From assembly GCA_037974665.1 (NCBI GenBank), contig CM075765.1, forward strand, positions 15,247,501 through 15,311,500: 64,000 nucleotides of DNA, written 5' to 3'. Shown one piece after another: positions 43,198-56,262 of the stretch. The notes under the pieces were generated by a model. The model saw only the letters and a list, made by a program, of their open reading frames with translations. It searched no databases and was not told where the DNA came from. Position numbers and translations under genes: made by a program. This stretch comes from Ehretia macrophylla. Lineage: Eukaryota > Streptophyta > Magnoliopsida > Boraginales > Ehretiaceae. How positions within the stretch are numbered: the stretch's first letter is position 1; each line of letters begins with the position of its first letter.

Positions 43198-45698
43198 TGT
43201 GACGCCCGAGATTTAGCCATGCATTTAATTACTGTTGCATCCTTTGTTTGCGCATCTCTTTCTATGTCTTATTAACTGCCTTCTTAAGTTACTATTCACT
43301 TCGTTTTTAAACTACATTCTATTGGTTAATTAGCATTTTTATTAAATCATATTAATTGTAAAAGTAGTGGGAAAAATGTGCATTTGAGCTAAAGGCGTTA
43401 GGAGAGCTCGTTTAGAAAATGATTTTTGTAGTTGAATGAATAGTGTTACGTAACTAACTTAGAGATTTAATTAACTAGCACACATGTTTCACCTTAGGCT
43501 CGTTTTTAAGCTTACTACGCGCATTTTAGAAGCCACTTAAGCCCCCAAACATGACCCCACCCCAATATATACTCAACATAACATAACATTAACTCATATA
43601 ACACAAGAAAAAAAAAAAAAAAAAGCTGAAAAAAAAAGGGCAGAACCCGACAGCTCCAAGGGAGGAAAAGAATGAGATTTTGCTCACCAAGCCTCCAATC
43701 CAAGCCTCTCCAAGCCTTGAGAAACTAGTGTAGGGTGTGTGCAAGGTTCCTAGGTGCTCCTACGCGCATTGGTGAGGGATTTCATGGCTTATTTTTGTAT
43801 TTCTAAATATTTGCTATTTTCTTGATTTGTTGAAAATGTGTTCATATGCTATTGTATTTATTATCCATGCTAATATACCATGTATATGAATGCTAGGGAA
43901 CACATTTAAGCCATCGTTTCGCTTTTTAAACGGTTAGAATCGTTAGTTTGATTTTTAGGGTGAATAGTGACGGGAATTTTAGGGTTTTGTGAAATCGCGC
44001 GTTTTAACTTGATTCAATACTTCTAATAGATGCCTTAGGTGCTAGTGAAGGTAGTCTAATAGCCCCGTGCACTTGCATTGTCCTAAAATCGCATAAAACG
44101 TAAAATAGTCGACTTTAACAAAGGGCTTTCGGGGTTAATGCGAATCCGGGTGAATTCGGGCTTCAATTCTAGTATCCTTAGGCTACCTAGGTGCTATAGA
44201 AGCCTTGATATCCTTTGTTTGAAGCCCGGACATTGTATGTGTAGTTTAAAGCCATAAGAGGGAATTCGGGGCTTTCGGGGTAATTGCGGGCATTTGAATG
44301 AGTTAGAGGGTTGAGAGGGTACCTTGAGGGTTAGTTAGAAAGTTGGGAGAGTTTCATTTGAAAATAGAATCATTAACCTTGGTTTGGAAGAGAAATAGTT
44401 TGAAAAACAAAGGGGTTTATGAGCTATTTCGGTTGACTCACACTTTTAAACCCATGGCATAACTTCTTGAGTGTTTATATGTGGTTTCAAGTTGTTTTGA
44501 AGCTTTTGGTGTGATTCTATACTTAATTTGCATATGTCTCCTTGTAAAATTGCATATTTGCTTATATAATTGTTCTATTCTAATTGCATCGAGGTCAACC
44601 TACTTTGTTGATCCTCCTATGTGTTAATGCTTATATTATTGCTATTAACTTGCCATTGTTAAGTGCATTGCATAGTAGTTGCGCAACCATAGTGTCAGGG
44701 GCGGATGCGTTGAATATCGGCTGGGCGGCAGAGGGCTTGCCGGTGGATATTCAATCTCCGTGCCCTAGTCCCTTATTCGCCTGGTCCGGAGATTGCCAGG
44801 GGATGTTGGGTCATAGGATTATCGGGGTACATCCGGAGTACACCCACTGGAGTGTTTGGGGTTATGCCGGCTTATCGTGATCGTGCTCGTGGTTCGTGGA
44901 TCGTGAATGAAGACCAGTGAAGATTGGTGTATAGGGGATTGTGTGAAATGTATCCTTTAAATGTGTGGTTATTTAAGTTATCATTGTTTCTTTAATTGTC
45001 TAAGTGTTATTGTTGTATAATTGTATTATCTGTTGCATTGCACGCCCCGGGGACTATATCCCTCACTGGGCAACAGTGGTTGCTCATACCTCGATATATG
45101 TTTCAGGAGACGCTGAGGGTGATCCCCAGCTTGTTGAGTTAGTTGAGGAAGAAGAAGTTCAGATTGAGCCTTTACCTTAGTTGCTGTGCCTGATAGCTTG
45201 AGGTGGTTTAATTTCTTGCTGCTTTGTGGAAGGCTCAACTGTTTATCTTATGTCCTATTTTGTGGCCTAAGGGCTTTGTATATATTGTTGTGTAAAGTTG
45301 AAGGACAGTAGATTGTGGTGTAGTATTGGAAGCCTATGTCTTGTAATAACTATGTTTATGCCTTTATTCACTTTGCATGCTTGGGAGTGATTGGCTTAAG
45401 GTAAAAAAATGTGTTATCTTTTAATTATGTTTTATTGATATCCTAGAATGTCTTGGCTACTAGACTATGTCGTAAACAAATTTCTTGCATGCTTGTGTGG
45501 TTTTGGTATTGTTGTTTGCTTCAAGGCTCGGATGGCCTTGAATCTTTACATATATGGCCATGGAAAGTTTGCTTATCTTGTAATTACCTTATTTGTAAGT
45601 TTTCAGGTTTTCAGAATGTCCACGGTACAGGGGAGAGTCTGTCCGTGTGTCGGGTCTGGACTTAACCTTTAGCTTGGGGGTTGGGTCGGAGCATGACA
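43198..45698 (+). repeat. chromovirus 5' LTR (2501 bp)
   Basis: TGTGACGCCCGAG to CGGAGCATGACA. It carries the shared motif CGGGGTACATCCGGAGTAC at about 44823-44841. Reading frames inside it (for example 44584-44880 and 45448-45672) recur in the 3' LTR and are not genes. Confidence 0.95.
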
Positions 45699-45704
45699 TT
45701 TAAG

Positions 45705-45716
45705 TGGTATCAGAGC
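45705..45716 (+). other. primer binding site (tRNA-Met type)
   Basis: TGGTATCAGAGC, six bases after the LTR. This is the complement of the initiator tRNA-Met 3' end and typical for chromoviruses. Confidence 0.9.
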
Positions 45717-46050
45717 TATAGATTGCATGAAGCCAGATAAATTTCTCGGTCTGTGGGTAGAGATTTGTTTTGTGACTTTGTGAATACATGAGTCTTTGAT
45801 TTTGATTGGCCTATGTGAAATTTGAATAAGGAATGAACATGCTAGCATGGAAATAGAATATCAAGAGTCTAGAATGTCAAGTATGATCTAGTGATTTACG
45901 TGTACTTCACGAATGTGGAATATTTATTTGAACTTCTATGTACTTGACTTTAAGTGAATCTAATTGGACTTTTCTTTATGTGTTTTAGTTATAAATTGCA
46001 TATATACATATATATACATGTCATAACACTTTGCATTCTAGCTATTCCAG

Positions 46051-49000
46051 ATGGGGCCCCGCCGTCGTGCTGATAATCCGAATGTTGGTGGAGAACCCGA
46101 GGGGGTTCATGGGCAAGAAGCTGAGGTGGCCGAAAATGCACCGCAGGTTCAAGAACCGAGCACTGCACAGATCTTGGCCACGATGGCCACTGCTATGAAT
46201 ACTATCGCCCAGTTTGTGACACAACAGGGTCAGCCAGGGGTCGTTGGAGGTAATCAGATTGCGAGAGCCGGAGGTAGTGGCCCTACCGGAGGTAATTTGT
46301 ATGACCGGTTCATTCATCATGGGGCCTATACTTTCTTTGGAGAACCGGACGATATGAAGGCTGAGATGTGGCTGAGGAAGTTTGAGAGAGTGGCATCAAT
46401 ACTCGAGTGCCATGATGACAGGAAGATTACTTATGCCACTTTCCTTCTTGAGGGTGACGCTGAAGATTGGTGGAATACCATCAGTGAGAAATGGGAAGCT
46501 GAGGGAGTTCATCATTCGTGGGCCGACTTTGTCCGAGAATTCCGAGACAAGTACATATCAGTGGTTGCCCGCGAGAGGCGTCAAACAGAGTTCATAAACT
46601 TGAAACAGGGAAGTATGACGGTAGATCAATATGAGGCTACTTTTACCCGGCTTTCCCGTTATGCACCAGCTTTGATTCAGCCGGAGGACATGAAGATCCA
46701 GAGGTTCATCCTGGGTTTGAGGAGGGATATTATGCTGAACTTGTCTGCAAATGATTTTCCTAACTATGCTGCAGTAGTCCGAGCCGCCTCGAGATATGAG
46801 AAACGCAAGGCGGATGTGTTAGCCGAGACCAGTCAATCGAGTAAACGGTTTCAGTCTCAGAGTCAAGGGTACCAGGGGCAGGCTATATCAGTTGGGCAGA
46901 GTTCACAGCCGAGGCAGACTCAGAGTTATACAGGGCCTACTCAGACTCAGTCACGACCAGTTCAGAGTCAGACTCAGAGTCAGTTCCGTCCGGCAGTTTC
47001 CCGTTCGCAGCAGGGTAGTTCAGCTACCTCTACTTACAGAGCTCCTTCGGGAGGCACTGTTGCAAGACGTCACCAGCAGTGCAGCTTCTGTCAGCGCCAG
47101 GGCCACACTGAGGATGTTTGTTGGAAGAAACATAACAAGTGTACAGGTTGCGGCAGTGATCAGCACAGGGTTAAGGACTGTCAGAAATTTAAGAACCCTA
47201 GGGGTCAGACATCAGCTCAGAACTCTCAGACCAGGGCACCAGCTGCAGCACCACCACCACGAGGTCAGGCCCGTGTATTTGCTTTGGATGCTGAGGAGCT
47301 TCCGGATACTACTGCTGTGGTAGAAGGTATTTTTCTTCTTAATGATCAGTCAGTTAAGGTTTTAATTGATTCCGGGGCTTCGCATTCTTTTATTACTCCT
47401 ACTTGTGCACAAAATGCTAAATTGAAACATGATAAACTGTTGCATGAGATTGTGGTTTATACTCCTATGGGTCCGAAGTTTGTTACTAGATCTATTTGCA
47501 GAGCATGTAGTATATTTATTGAGGGTCGTGTTTTTCCTGCTGATTTGATTATCCTACCCTTCAATGACTTTGAAATTATATTAGGGATGGACTGGTTAAG
47601 TAAATATTATGCCCAGCTTGATTGTAGAAAGAAGATTGTGTATCTAGAAATGCCTGACCAGCCTGTACTTAAAATAGTTGGTAGTAGAAAATCTACGGGA
47701 ACTCCTATTATTTCTTCTATTAGGGCATCTAAATTATTGAGCAAGGGTTGTGAGGCTTATCTTGCATATTTGATTAATCAACCTGGGGATCAATTGAAAT
47801 TGAATGATGTACCTATCGTGAGAGAGTTTCTGGGGGTCTTTCCTGAGGAATTACCTGGGTTACCGCCTGATAGAGAGATAGAGTTCATGATTGACTTATT
47901 GCCGAGGACTTCATCTATCTCTAGGACTCCGTATAGAATGGCTCCACCTGAATTGCAGGAATTGAAAGTTCAATTACAGGGCTTGCTTGAGAAGGGATTC
48001 ATTCAGCCGAGTTCTTCGCCTTGGGGTGCGCCAGTTCTATTTGTTAAAAAGAAAGACGGATCTCTTCGCTTATGCATTGATTATCGGGGTCTTAATCAGG
48101 TAACCATCAAAAACAAATATCATTTGCCTTTAATTGAAGAGTTATTTGATCAGTTGCAAGGCGCCAGGGTATTCTCAAAATTCGATCTGAGGCAAGGCTA
48201 TTATCAGTTAAGGATTAAGAAATATGATGTTCCTAAAACTGCTTTCAGAACTCGATATGGCCATTATGAGTTTGTTGTCTTGCCGTTTGGTCTTACTAAT
48301 GCTCCCGCCGCATTCATGGATTTAATGCAGAGGGTATTCCGTCCTTATCTGGACCAATTTGTGGTCATATTCATTGATGATATTCTTGTCTATTCTAAAT
48401 CTGAGGCGGAACATGAACAGCATCTCAGAATTGTGTTGCAGACTCTTCAGGAGCATCAGTTATTTGCAAAGTTTAGCAAATGTGAATTATGGCTTAAGCA
48501 AGTTGCTTTTCTTGGCCATATTATCTCGCATGATGGTATTTATGTTGATCCAGCGAAGATTGAAGTTGTGTTATCTTGGAAACGACCTGAAATTGTCACG
48601 GAAATTCGTAGCTTCCTTGGTTTAGCTGGGTATTATCGGAGGTTTGTCAAGGATTTCTCTAAGATCGCAGGGCCTTTAACTCAACTTACTAAGAAGAAAA
48701 CAGTATTTGACTGGAATGATAAATGCGAAGCCAGCTTCCAGGAATTGAAGAAGAGGTAGACTACAGCTTCTATCCTTGCGTTACCTGAGGGATATGATAA
48801 TCTGGTGATCTATAGTGATGCTTCGAAGGAAGGTCTGGGTTGTGTATTGATGCAGAATGGCCGGGTTATTGCTTATGCTTCCAGGAAACTAAAATCTTAT
48901 GAACTCAATTATCCGACTCATGATCTTGAGCTTGCAGCTATCATTCTTGCATTAAAGAAATGGCGTCATTATCTCTGGGGCAACAAGTTTGAAATCTTTA

Positions 49001-50755
49001 CAGATCATAAGAGTTTGAAATATCTGTTTTCACAGAAAGAGTTGAACATGAGGCAGAGGCGTTGACTGGAATTACTTGAGGATTATAACTGCACCATCAA
49101 CTATCTTCCGAATAAGGCTAATATTGTTGCTGATGCTTTGAGCCGAAAGGCTACTGTTGCTAGCTTGATTATCAAGAATTGGGAATTCATGGAAGAATTA
49201 TGCTTATGGAAGCCTAGTACTTCAAATTCTGGTATTCAATTCGCAAGTTTGCAGATTCAATCTCTGTTATTATCCAGGATTCGAGAAGCTCAACAGGCTG
49301 ATCTTCAATTGTTGAAAGTCTTAGAGAATTCTAAAGGGGGAGAGTCGGATTTCAAACTGCACGACGATGGTATTCTCAAATTCAAAGGTAGAATCTGTAT
49401 TCCGAATGATCCAACTCTGAAGAAGGATATTCTTGCTGAGGCACACAGTTCCAGATATACTATCCATCCAGGCAGTACTAAAATGTATAAAGATTTGAAG
49501 CAGAATTTCTGGTGGAATAATATGAAGAGAGAAATTGCTGACTATGTTGCCCGATGTCTTACTTGTCAGAAGGTTAAAACAGAGCATCAAAGACCTGCAG
49601 GGTTGTTGCAGCCTTTGGCTATTCATGTTTGGAAATGGGATCATATTACCATGGATTTCGTCTCTGATTTACCGAGGTCTTCGAAGGGTAATGACTCAGT
49701 TTGGGTTATTGTGGATAGACTGACCAAGACTTCTCACTTTATTGCTAAAAATAAGTCTGATTCTCTTGATAAACTGGTAGAGTTGTATATTGAGAATGTT
49801 GTCCGACTTCATGGAATTCCAAAGAGTATCGTGTCAGATAGAGATCCCAGATTCATATCTCAGTTCTGGCAGAAGATTCAGAAAGCTTTGGGCACGACTT
49901 TGAATTTCAGTACAGCTTATCATCCTCAGACAGATGGTCAATCCGAGAGAACTATCTTAATCCTCGAGGATATGTTGCGGGCTTGTATTCTAGACTTCGG
50001 TAAGAGTTGGGAGAAGTACTTGCCACTCGCAGAGTTCGCCTATAACAATAGTTATCAAACTACTATTGGTATGGCACCTTATGAGGCACTATATGGGCGT
50101 AAATACCGGTCTCCTCTCTATTGGGATGATGTTGGTGAAATGAAGACTATCGACCCTACTCTCTTACCTGAAATGAACAAAATGATTGATCATGTGCAGC
50201 TTATCAGAAAAAGAATGCTTACAGCACAGAGCCGGCAAAAGAGTTATGCAGATAGACGCCGTCGTGATCTGAAATTTGTCGTGGGGGATCGAGTATTTCT
50301 GAAAATTTCTCCTCGCAAGGGTTTGATTCGGCATGGTAAAGGGGGTAAACTCAGTCCTCGATATGTGGGACCATTTGAGATAACTGAAACTGTTGGTAAT
50401 TTGGCTTACCGTCTAGCTTTACCTCCCAGTCTGGGCAGAATTCATGATGTATTCCATGTTTCTATGCTTCGGAAGTATCAGCCAGATCCCTCTCACATAC
50501 TTGAGCCGGAACCGTTAGAGATCAGTGAAACTTTGACCTACACAGAGAAACCTCTTCGAATTGTTGATCAGAAAGTTCAGGAGCTGAGGACTAAAAGCAT
50601 TCCGATGGTTAAAGTTCTGTGGGATCATCACGGAGTGGAGGATGCGACGTGGGAAAGAGAGGATCAGATGCGGGAACGGTATCCAGAGTTATTCGCCGAA
50701 TCATGTAAGAATTGCGTGGACGCAATTAGTTTAAGGGGGAGAGGATGTGATGCAC
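46051..50755 (+). pseudogene. chromovirus gag-pol with C-terminal chromodomain
   Basis: Gag core about residues 90-250 of the first long frame ([47 protein letters not shown]). Zinc knuckles near 47080-47190 ([28 protein letters not shown]). Protease [12 protein letters not shown] near 47365. RT about 47990-48560 ([34 protein letters not shown]). RNase H about 48790-49060 ([30 protein letters not shown]). Integrase zinc finger and core about 49440-50090 (CLTCQKVKTEHQRPAG, TAYHPQTDGQSERT). Chromodomain about 50540-50690 (VKVLWDHHGVEDATWERED). The last domain is the lineage hallmark and can target integration to chromatin. Broken in about two places. Confidence 0.9.
50728..50745 (+). other. polypurine tract
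   Basis: AGTTTAAGGGGGAGAGGA immediately before the 3' LTR; serves as plus-strand primer in this family. Confidence 0.85.
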
Positions 50756-53247
50756 GAGATTTAGCCATGCATTTAATTACTGTTGCATCCTTTGTTTGCG
50801 CATCTCTTTCTATGTCTTATTAACTGCCTTCTTAAGTTACTATTCACTTCGTTTTTAAACTGCATTCTATTGGTTAATTAGCATTTTTATTAAATCATAT
50901 TAATTGTAAAAGTAGTGGGAAAAATGTGCATTTGAGCTAAAGGCGTTAGGAGAGCTCGTTTAGAAAATGATTTTTGTAGTTGAATGAATAGTGTTACGTA
51001 ACTAACTTAGAGATTTAATTAACTAGCACACATGTTTCACCTTAGGCTCGTTTTTAAGCTTACTACGCGCATTTTAGAAGCCACTTAAGCCCCCAAACAT
51101 GACCCCACCCCAATATATACTCAACATAACATAACATTAACTCATATAACACAAGAAAAAAAAAAATAAAAGCTGAAAAAAAAGAGGGCAGAACCCGACA
51201 GCTCCAAGGGAGGAAAAGAAGGAGATTTTGCTCACCAAGCCTCCAATCCAAGCCTCTCCAAGCCTTGAGCAACTAGTGTAGGGTGTGTGCAAGGTTCCTA
51301 GGTGCTCCTACGCGCATTGGTGAGGGATTTCACGGCTTATTTTTGCATTTCTAAATAGTTGCTATTTTCTTGATTTGTTGAAAATGTGTTCATATGCTAT
51401 TGTATTGATTATCCATGCTAATATACCATGTATATGAATGCTAGGGAACACATTTAAGCCATCGTTTCGCTTTTTAAACGGTTAGAATCGTTAGTTTGAT
51501 TTTTAGGGTGAATAGTGACGGGAATTTTAGGGTTTTGTGAAATCGCGCGTTTTAACTTGATTCAATACTTCTAATAGATGCCTTAGGTGCTAGTGAAGGT
51601 AGTCTAATAGCCCCGTGCACTTGCATTGTCCTAAAATCGCATAAAACGTAAAATAGTCGACTTTAACAAAGGGCTTTCGGGGTTAATGCGAATCCGGGTG
51701 AATTCGGGCTTCAATTCTAGTATTCTTAGGCTACCTAGGTGCTATAGAAGCCTTGATATCCTTTGTTTGAAGCCCGTACATTGCATGTGTAGTTTAAAGC
51801 CATAAAAGGGAATTCGGGGCTTTCGGGGTAATTGCGGGCATTTGAATGAGTTAGAGGGTTGAGAGGGTACCTTGAGGGTTAGTTAGAAAGTTGGGAGAGT
51901 TTCATTTGAAAATGGAATCATTAACCTTGGTTTGGAAGAGAAATAGTTTGAAAAACAAAGGGGTTTATGAGCTATTTCGGTTGACTCACACTTCTAAACC
52001 CATGGCATAACTTCTTGAGTGTTTATATGTGGTTTCAAGTTGTTTTGAAGCTTTTTGTGTGATTCTATACTTAATTTGCATATGTCTCCTTGTAAAATTG
52101 CATATTTGCTTATATAATTGTTCTATTCTAATTGCATCGAGGTCAACCTACTTTGTTGATCCTCCTATGTGTTAATGCTTATATTATTGCTATTAACTTG
52201 CCATTGTTAAGTGCATTGCATAGTGGTTGCGCAACCATAGTGTCAGGGGCGGATGCGTTGAATATCGGTTGGGCGGTAGAGGGCTTGCCGGTGGATATTC
52301 AATCTCCGTGCCCTAGTCCCTCATTCGCCTAGTTCGGAGATTGTCAGGGGATGTTGGGTCATAGGATTATCGGGGTACATCCGGAGTACACCCACTGGAG
52401 TGTTTGGGGTTATGCCGGCTTATCGTGATCATGCTCGTGGTTCGTGGATCGTGAATGAAGACCAGTGAAGATTGGTGTATAGTGGATTATGTGTGAAATG
52501 TATCCTTTAACTGTGTGGTTACTTAAGTTATCATTGTTTCTTTAATTGTCTAAGTGTTATTGTTGTATAATTATATTATCTGTTGCATTGCATGCCCCGG
52601 GACTATATCCCTCACTGGGCAACAGTGGTTTCTCATACCTCGATATATGTTTCAGGAGACGCTGAGGGTGATCCCCAGCTTGTTGAGTTAGTTGAGGAAG
52701 AAGAAGTTCAGATTGAGCCTTTACCTTAGTTGCTGTGCCTGATAGCTTGAGGTGGTTTAATTTCTTGCTGCTTTGTGGAAGGCTCGACTGTTTATCTTAT
52801 GTCCTATTTTGTGGCCTAAGGGCTATGTATATATTGTTGTGTAAAGTTGAAGGACAGTAGATTGTGGTGTAGTATTGGAAGCCTATGTCTTGTAATAACT
52901 ATGTTTCTGCCTTTATTCACTTTGCATGCTTGGGAGTGATTGGCTTAAGGTAAAAAAATGTGTTATCTTTTAATTATGTTTTATTAATATCTTAGAATGT
53001 CTTGGCTACTAGACTATGTCGTAAACAAATTTCTTGCATGCTTGTGTGGTTTTGGTATTGTTGTTTGCTTCAAGGCTCGGATGGCCTTGAATCTTTACAT
53101 ATATGGCCATGGAAAGTTTGCTTATCTTGTAATTACCTTATTTGTAAGTTTTCAGGTTTTCAGAATGTCCACGGTACAGGGGAGACTCTGTCCGTGTGTC
53201 GGGTCTGGACTTAACCTTTAGCTTGGGGGTTGGGTCGGGGCATGACA
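50746..53247 (+). repeat. chromovirus 3' LTR (2502 bp)
   Basis: TGTGATGCACGAG to CGGGGCATGACA; colinear with the 5' LTR and within one base of its length. The motif recurs at about 52372-52390. Confidence 0.95.
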
Positions 53248-54376
53248 CCCGATCCTCGACCTCCAACACGTTCTGGATGTTCTTTACCTAAAACTTTGAT
53301 AAATGTTTCTCTTTGCAAGTCAAAACTTTCTGATATAGAGCCATCTGATTCTTCAATCATCTTCCTAATTTCTGTCTTGACAAGTTCCTGTAATGAAAAT
53401 CATAGACAAATTTTCAATGAGCAATGTAATTATATGATAATTAATAAAAGTGTTATAAAAATTTGTTACATACCACTACTTTTGATGCTCCATCGTCCAT
53501 GCCACCTGATTTTTTTTTGTGTGATTCTTCATAAAATTCCAACGGACCAATAGGAGATCCAGTTTTTTCCTCCTACATGGGACATGTTATAAGACATGAC
53601 CAATAAAACTCATTAGAAATTACGTAAAATGTTGTAAGACATATAACAAAGAATTTATAAGTGGAAATGACGTACCAATTCATTGAGTAGTCTGTTAAAC
53701 CCCTTTTTCTTGGAAGTTTGGTTCACAGTTAAAGAAGCACGAGCCTTTTCCCTCGCTTCTTAATGTTTCTACAATGTTTCCAATAGAGTGAAGCCCATGA
53801 ATTCAAAAAATTTATATACCTATATCATACACTTGCATGCAATATTTAACTTTTACATAAAATTCATTTTTACCTTTCCCTTTTTTGATATGAAATAATG
53901 AACCAAGTGCTTCCATTGATTTATAGGCAAATCACGCGGCCTGTTCTTAATATTCTCATCCTCTGATAGTGTTGGATTAAAATGTTCTGACTTAAGCTCC
54001 CCTTTGTGTTCCTTCCATTTTTTATTAATGGATTGGAGAACAATTCGCTCCATCTCACTTTTTGAAATATTAAAAGAAAACTTCCCCTACAACAAAGATG
54101 GTAGTAATTTTAAAAGACCAATATAAAATCAAATGGTTTAAGTATAAACAAATAAGAAATAACCAACCTCAACCAGTTCTATCATAGTATGTTTGCATGT
54201 ATTTGGCACATGTCTCCAATCATCATAGTTCAATGGGCAAAGTTTCCAGTTCCTTGCTATAGTACCTAAATGGCTTTGTAATCCAGCTTATGACATACAT
54301 GCAGGTTGTTTGCCCTTGTTACATACAATAGGAATTGTCATGTCCTCCAGCAGTGATTGTATGGCGACACATTTTG

Positions 54377-54949
54377 TTGGACCCCTTTTTTTTAGTTTTT
54401 GGGAACTTTTTGAAATTTCTACTAAAAAAGAACTTTAAGAAATAAGTTTGAACAAATTAGATGCCTTTTTTTGGTAGGAGGGGAAGTACTATGATGCAGA
54501 AAAATAACCATACGTCCTGCAAATATCACTTCATAAAAGTGCATTCCGCATCTACTAAATGGAATGAACAATATGCAACTATTTTCCGCCACATCCTGAT
54601 AGTTATACTGAATAGACATTCATGAACTTAGAACTAAATGTCTTCTTTACTCTTTACTGCATAAAATCAGCCTGGTTGTTTACTTTTCATCTTTTGTGCC
54701 TGTTTTTCTTGTGTAATACTAGTTTTCATTTAATTTGTTCAAAGCTCACATCCTTTAACTAAGCATAGGGAGTTTATACAGTCTTCCTTGTTTGATAGGT
54801 CTAGAATGTAGATACCCGGGAAACATCCAAATTAAGTTATGTTCCTTTACTTCTCACTAACTCTAATGGCAACCTCACCTCTAAATGCAATAACTCCTAG
54901 AACGATACTCATCAGTGTTGGCATTCTCTTACAATTATAACATTAAGAT
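54377..54949. other. unassigned sequence between CACTA gene and copia LTR
   Basis: Probably the 5' part of the CACTA element or its flank. I recognise no gene; the reverse frame at 54422-54619 lacks family features. Confidence 0.45.
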
Positions 54950-55734
54950 TGTTAGAAAAATCTGTAGATAATAAATTTGTGCTGAATATAATAAACTAAA
55001 GAACAATAAAATAAAATATTAATATATTTGTAATGAAAAAAAAACACAAACCGAGGCTCGAGTTAAACTCGATGTCCTTAAGGTTATAATACTCCGCTAA
55101 GGTGCTTACGGCTCGATAGCACTAACCTCCCAGTATACAACGGTATTACCTTTAGTAATAGATGCATTGCAAATTACAAAAGCTTGCAAACTCACAACGT
55201 TCGAACTCTCTCTCAAACTATAATATGTATAAACTATTATCCTATCTCGTAAAAGTTGTGTATGACAATGTGAAAAGCTTAGTTATTTATAGAAAAAAGT
55301 AGAAGATGATCAGACAAGCCTAATAAATGCCAACTAAAACTCATCATAAAAGCTATAATGACAAGCCACTTAGAGCAGCAACTCTTCTGCTTCATCTCCA
55401 AAAACGCGTTGGAATAATCTCAGCATTAAAACTTGCCTTTTCGATGCAAGCAATGAAGAGTTCAAAGGGTGATTTATTCACTCAGATGAATAAATCATAC
55501 AATAATGACCATTCAAAATTAGTTATTAAAAAGGAAATAAAAGAATTTAATCTCAAGATAAAATTAAAATTTATTTGGTAACAATCAAATAATAAAGCTT
55601 GTCCAGACCAAAGTTTTTTGGGATCCAACCAAAACGCTTTATTTCTTTGACATAAGTACAACCCATTTTACCATTTTATTTCCAAATTCAACTCTTCAAT
55701 TTTATCATGAATTTCTCATTCACCAATGCTAACA
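54950..55734 (-). repeat. copia LTR (785 bp), reverse of the 38453 LTR
   Basis: TGTTAGAAAAATC to CCAATGCTAACA; exactly the length of the 38453-39237 LTR, and about 93-95% identical by eye in reverse. Flanking bases AAGAT and CCCTG do not match, so it is not a simple solo LTR. No primer site on its 3' side. The 84-codon frame inside recurs in the partner LTR and is not a gene. Confidence 0.85.
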
Positions 55735-56262
55735 CCCTGAGTCCCTTATTGCATTAATGATTTTATGTTTATTCTCTTGTGTAGGATTACCCTTCTAGTC
55801 TTGAAGCTTGGAGGACGCGAATCGCATTGATGTACTTTTCTTTGGTTCAAGTGCTGATTTTTTTCATTTTGTGTTTGGCTAAGTTTTGCTATTTTGGAGA
55901 CTACTAATATCCTCGTGGTTATTTTATGTTATATTGGGGAAGTACTATTTTGAATTTGGGGTCATTGTAAAAATTAGTTTGTGATATTTTGACATGGACA
56001 AGTATGTTGTTTCTTTTTGTTTGTTGTTCTATTTACATTTTTAATATAAGCAATTACATTAACAGGTAGTGTCAGATACTAACCCGACAAACATAATCAA
56101 ACCGAGCCAACCCATTCTAATGGTTTGGGACCCGCCTAACTTTGGGTGGTTTTGATAGATGTATGGTTTGATTTTGGTTTTAATTTTTTCAAACCGAATG
56201 TATGGGTTCGATTTGAAAAATATCCTCTAAACAGCCTAAATCGACCCATGCACATCCCTAAA
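55735..56262. mobile_element. possible hAT terminal fragment
   Basis: The right end reads GACCCATGCACATCCCTAA, whose reverse complement TTAGGGATGTGCATGGGTC resembles hAT termini. Before it are repeats of CAAACCGA and GGTTTGAT words often seen near hAT ends. No transposase and no matching left terminus were found. Confidence 0.35.

Larger units (their letters stand above)
43198..53247 (+). mobile_element. Ty3/gypsy chromovirus (Tekay/Del type), nearly whole
   Basis: Two LTRs (43198-45698 and 50746-53247), primer site at 45705, gag-pol, chromodomain and polypurine tract. The 5-bp target duplication CCCGA is perfect at 43193-43197 and 53248-53252. By eye the LTRs differ at roughly 45 of 2500 positions, about 98% identity. 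With a commonly used plant rate near 1.3e-8 per site per year this suggests somewhat under one million years. The reading frame is broken in about two places; structurally it is complete. Confidence 0.95.
41971..54376 (-). mobile_element. CACTA (En/Spm) transposon, split by gypsy
   Basis: The left terminus begins CACTACAAATTGAGC at 41971. The subterminal region (41990-42420) is rich in CGACG/CGGCG words and 43-bp tandem repeats, as in CACTA elements. The transposase gene fragments run leftward from about 54376 to 42800. The 10-kb chromovirus at 43198-53247 sits inside the gene. The other terminus (...TAGTG) was not found, so the right boundary is unknown. Confidence 0.75.
42800..54376 (-). 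pseudogene. CACTA-associated plant transposase (Ptta/En/Spm family)
   Basis: Exons inferred from splice signals: about 54170-54376 (RGPTKCVAIQSLLEDM ... LGTIARNW ... CKHTMIELVE), 53874-54086 (SEMERIVLQSINKKWKEHKG ... LPINQWKHLVHYF), 53676-53768 (REKARASLTVNQTSKK), 53474-53572 (EEKTGSPIGPLEFYEESHKK), one exon now split as 53253-53387 and 42964-43197 (VKTEIRKMIEESDGS ... GPNLSQVFGFGKK, then a Lys/Glu-rich coiled coil), and 42800-42868 (AFNNASVNPEADSSQ, stop). The order matches the plant transposase Ptta/En/Spm family. An in-frame TAA lies at 54287-54289 and another near 53761, so it was dead or dying apart from the gypsy insertion. It is the accessory DNA-binding protein rather than the DDE transposase. 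Confidence 0.7.

Noticed and set aside
44584-45672. Frames of 70-98 codons inside the chromovirus 5' LTR
   Set aside because: They recur at the same places in the 3' LTR (52132-53221), overlap each other and match no family; LTR sequence, not genes.
54950-55734. Calling this LTR a solo LTR
   Set aside because: Flanking 5-mers AAGAT and CCCTG differ, and its right flank is shared with the junction at 35148; rearrangement is more likely.
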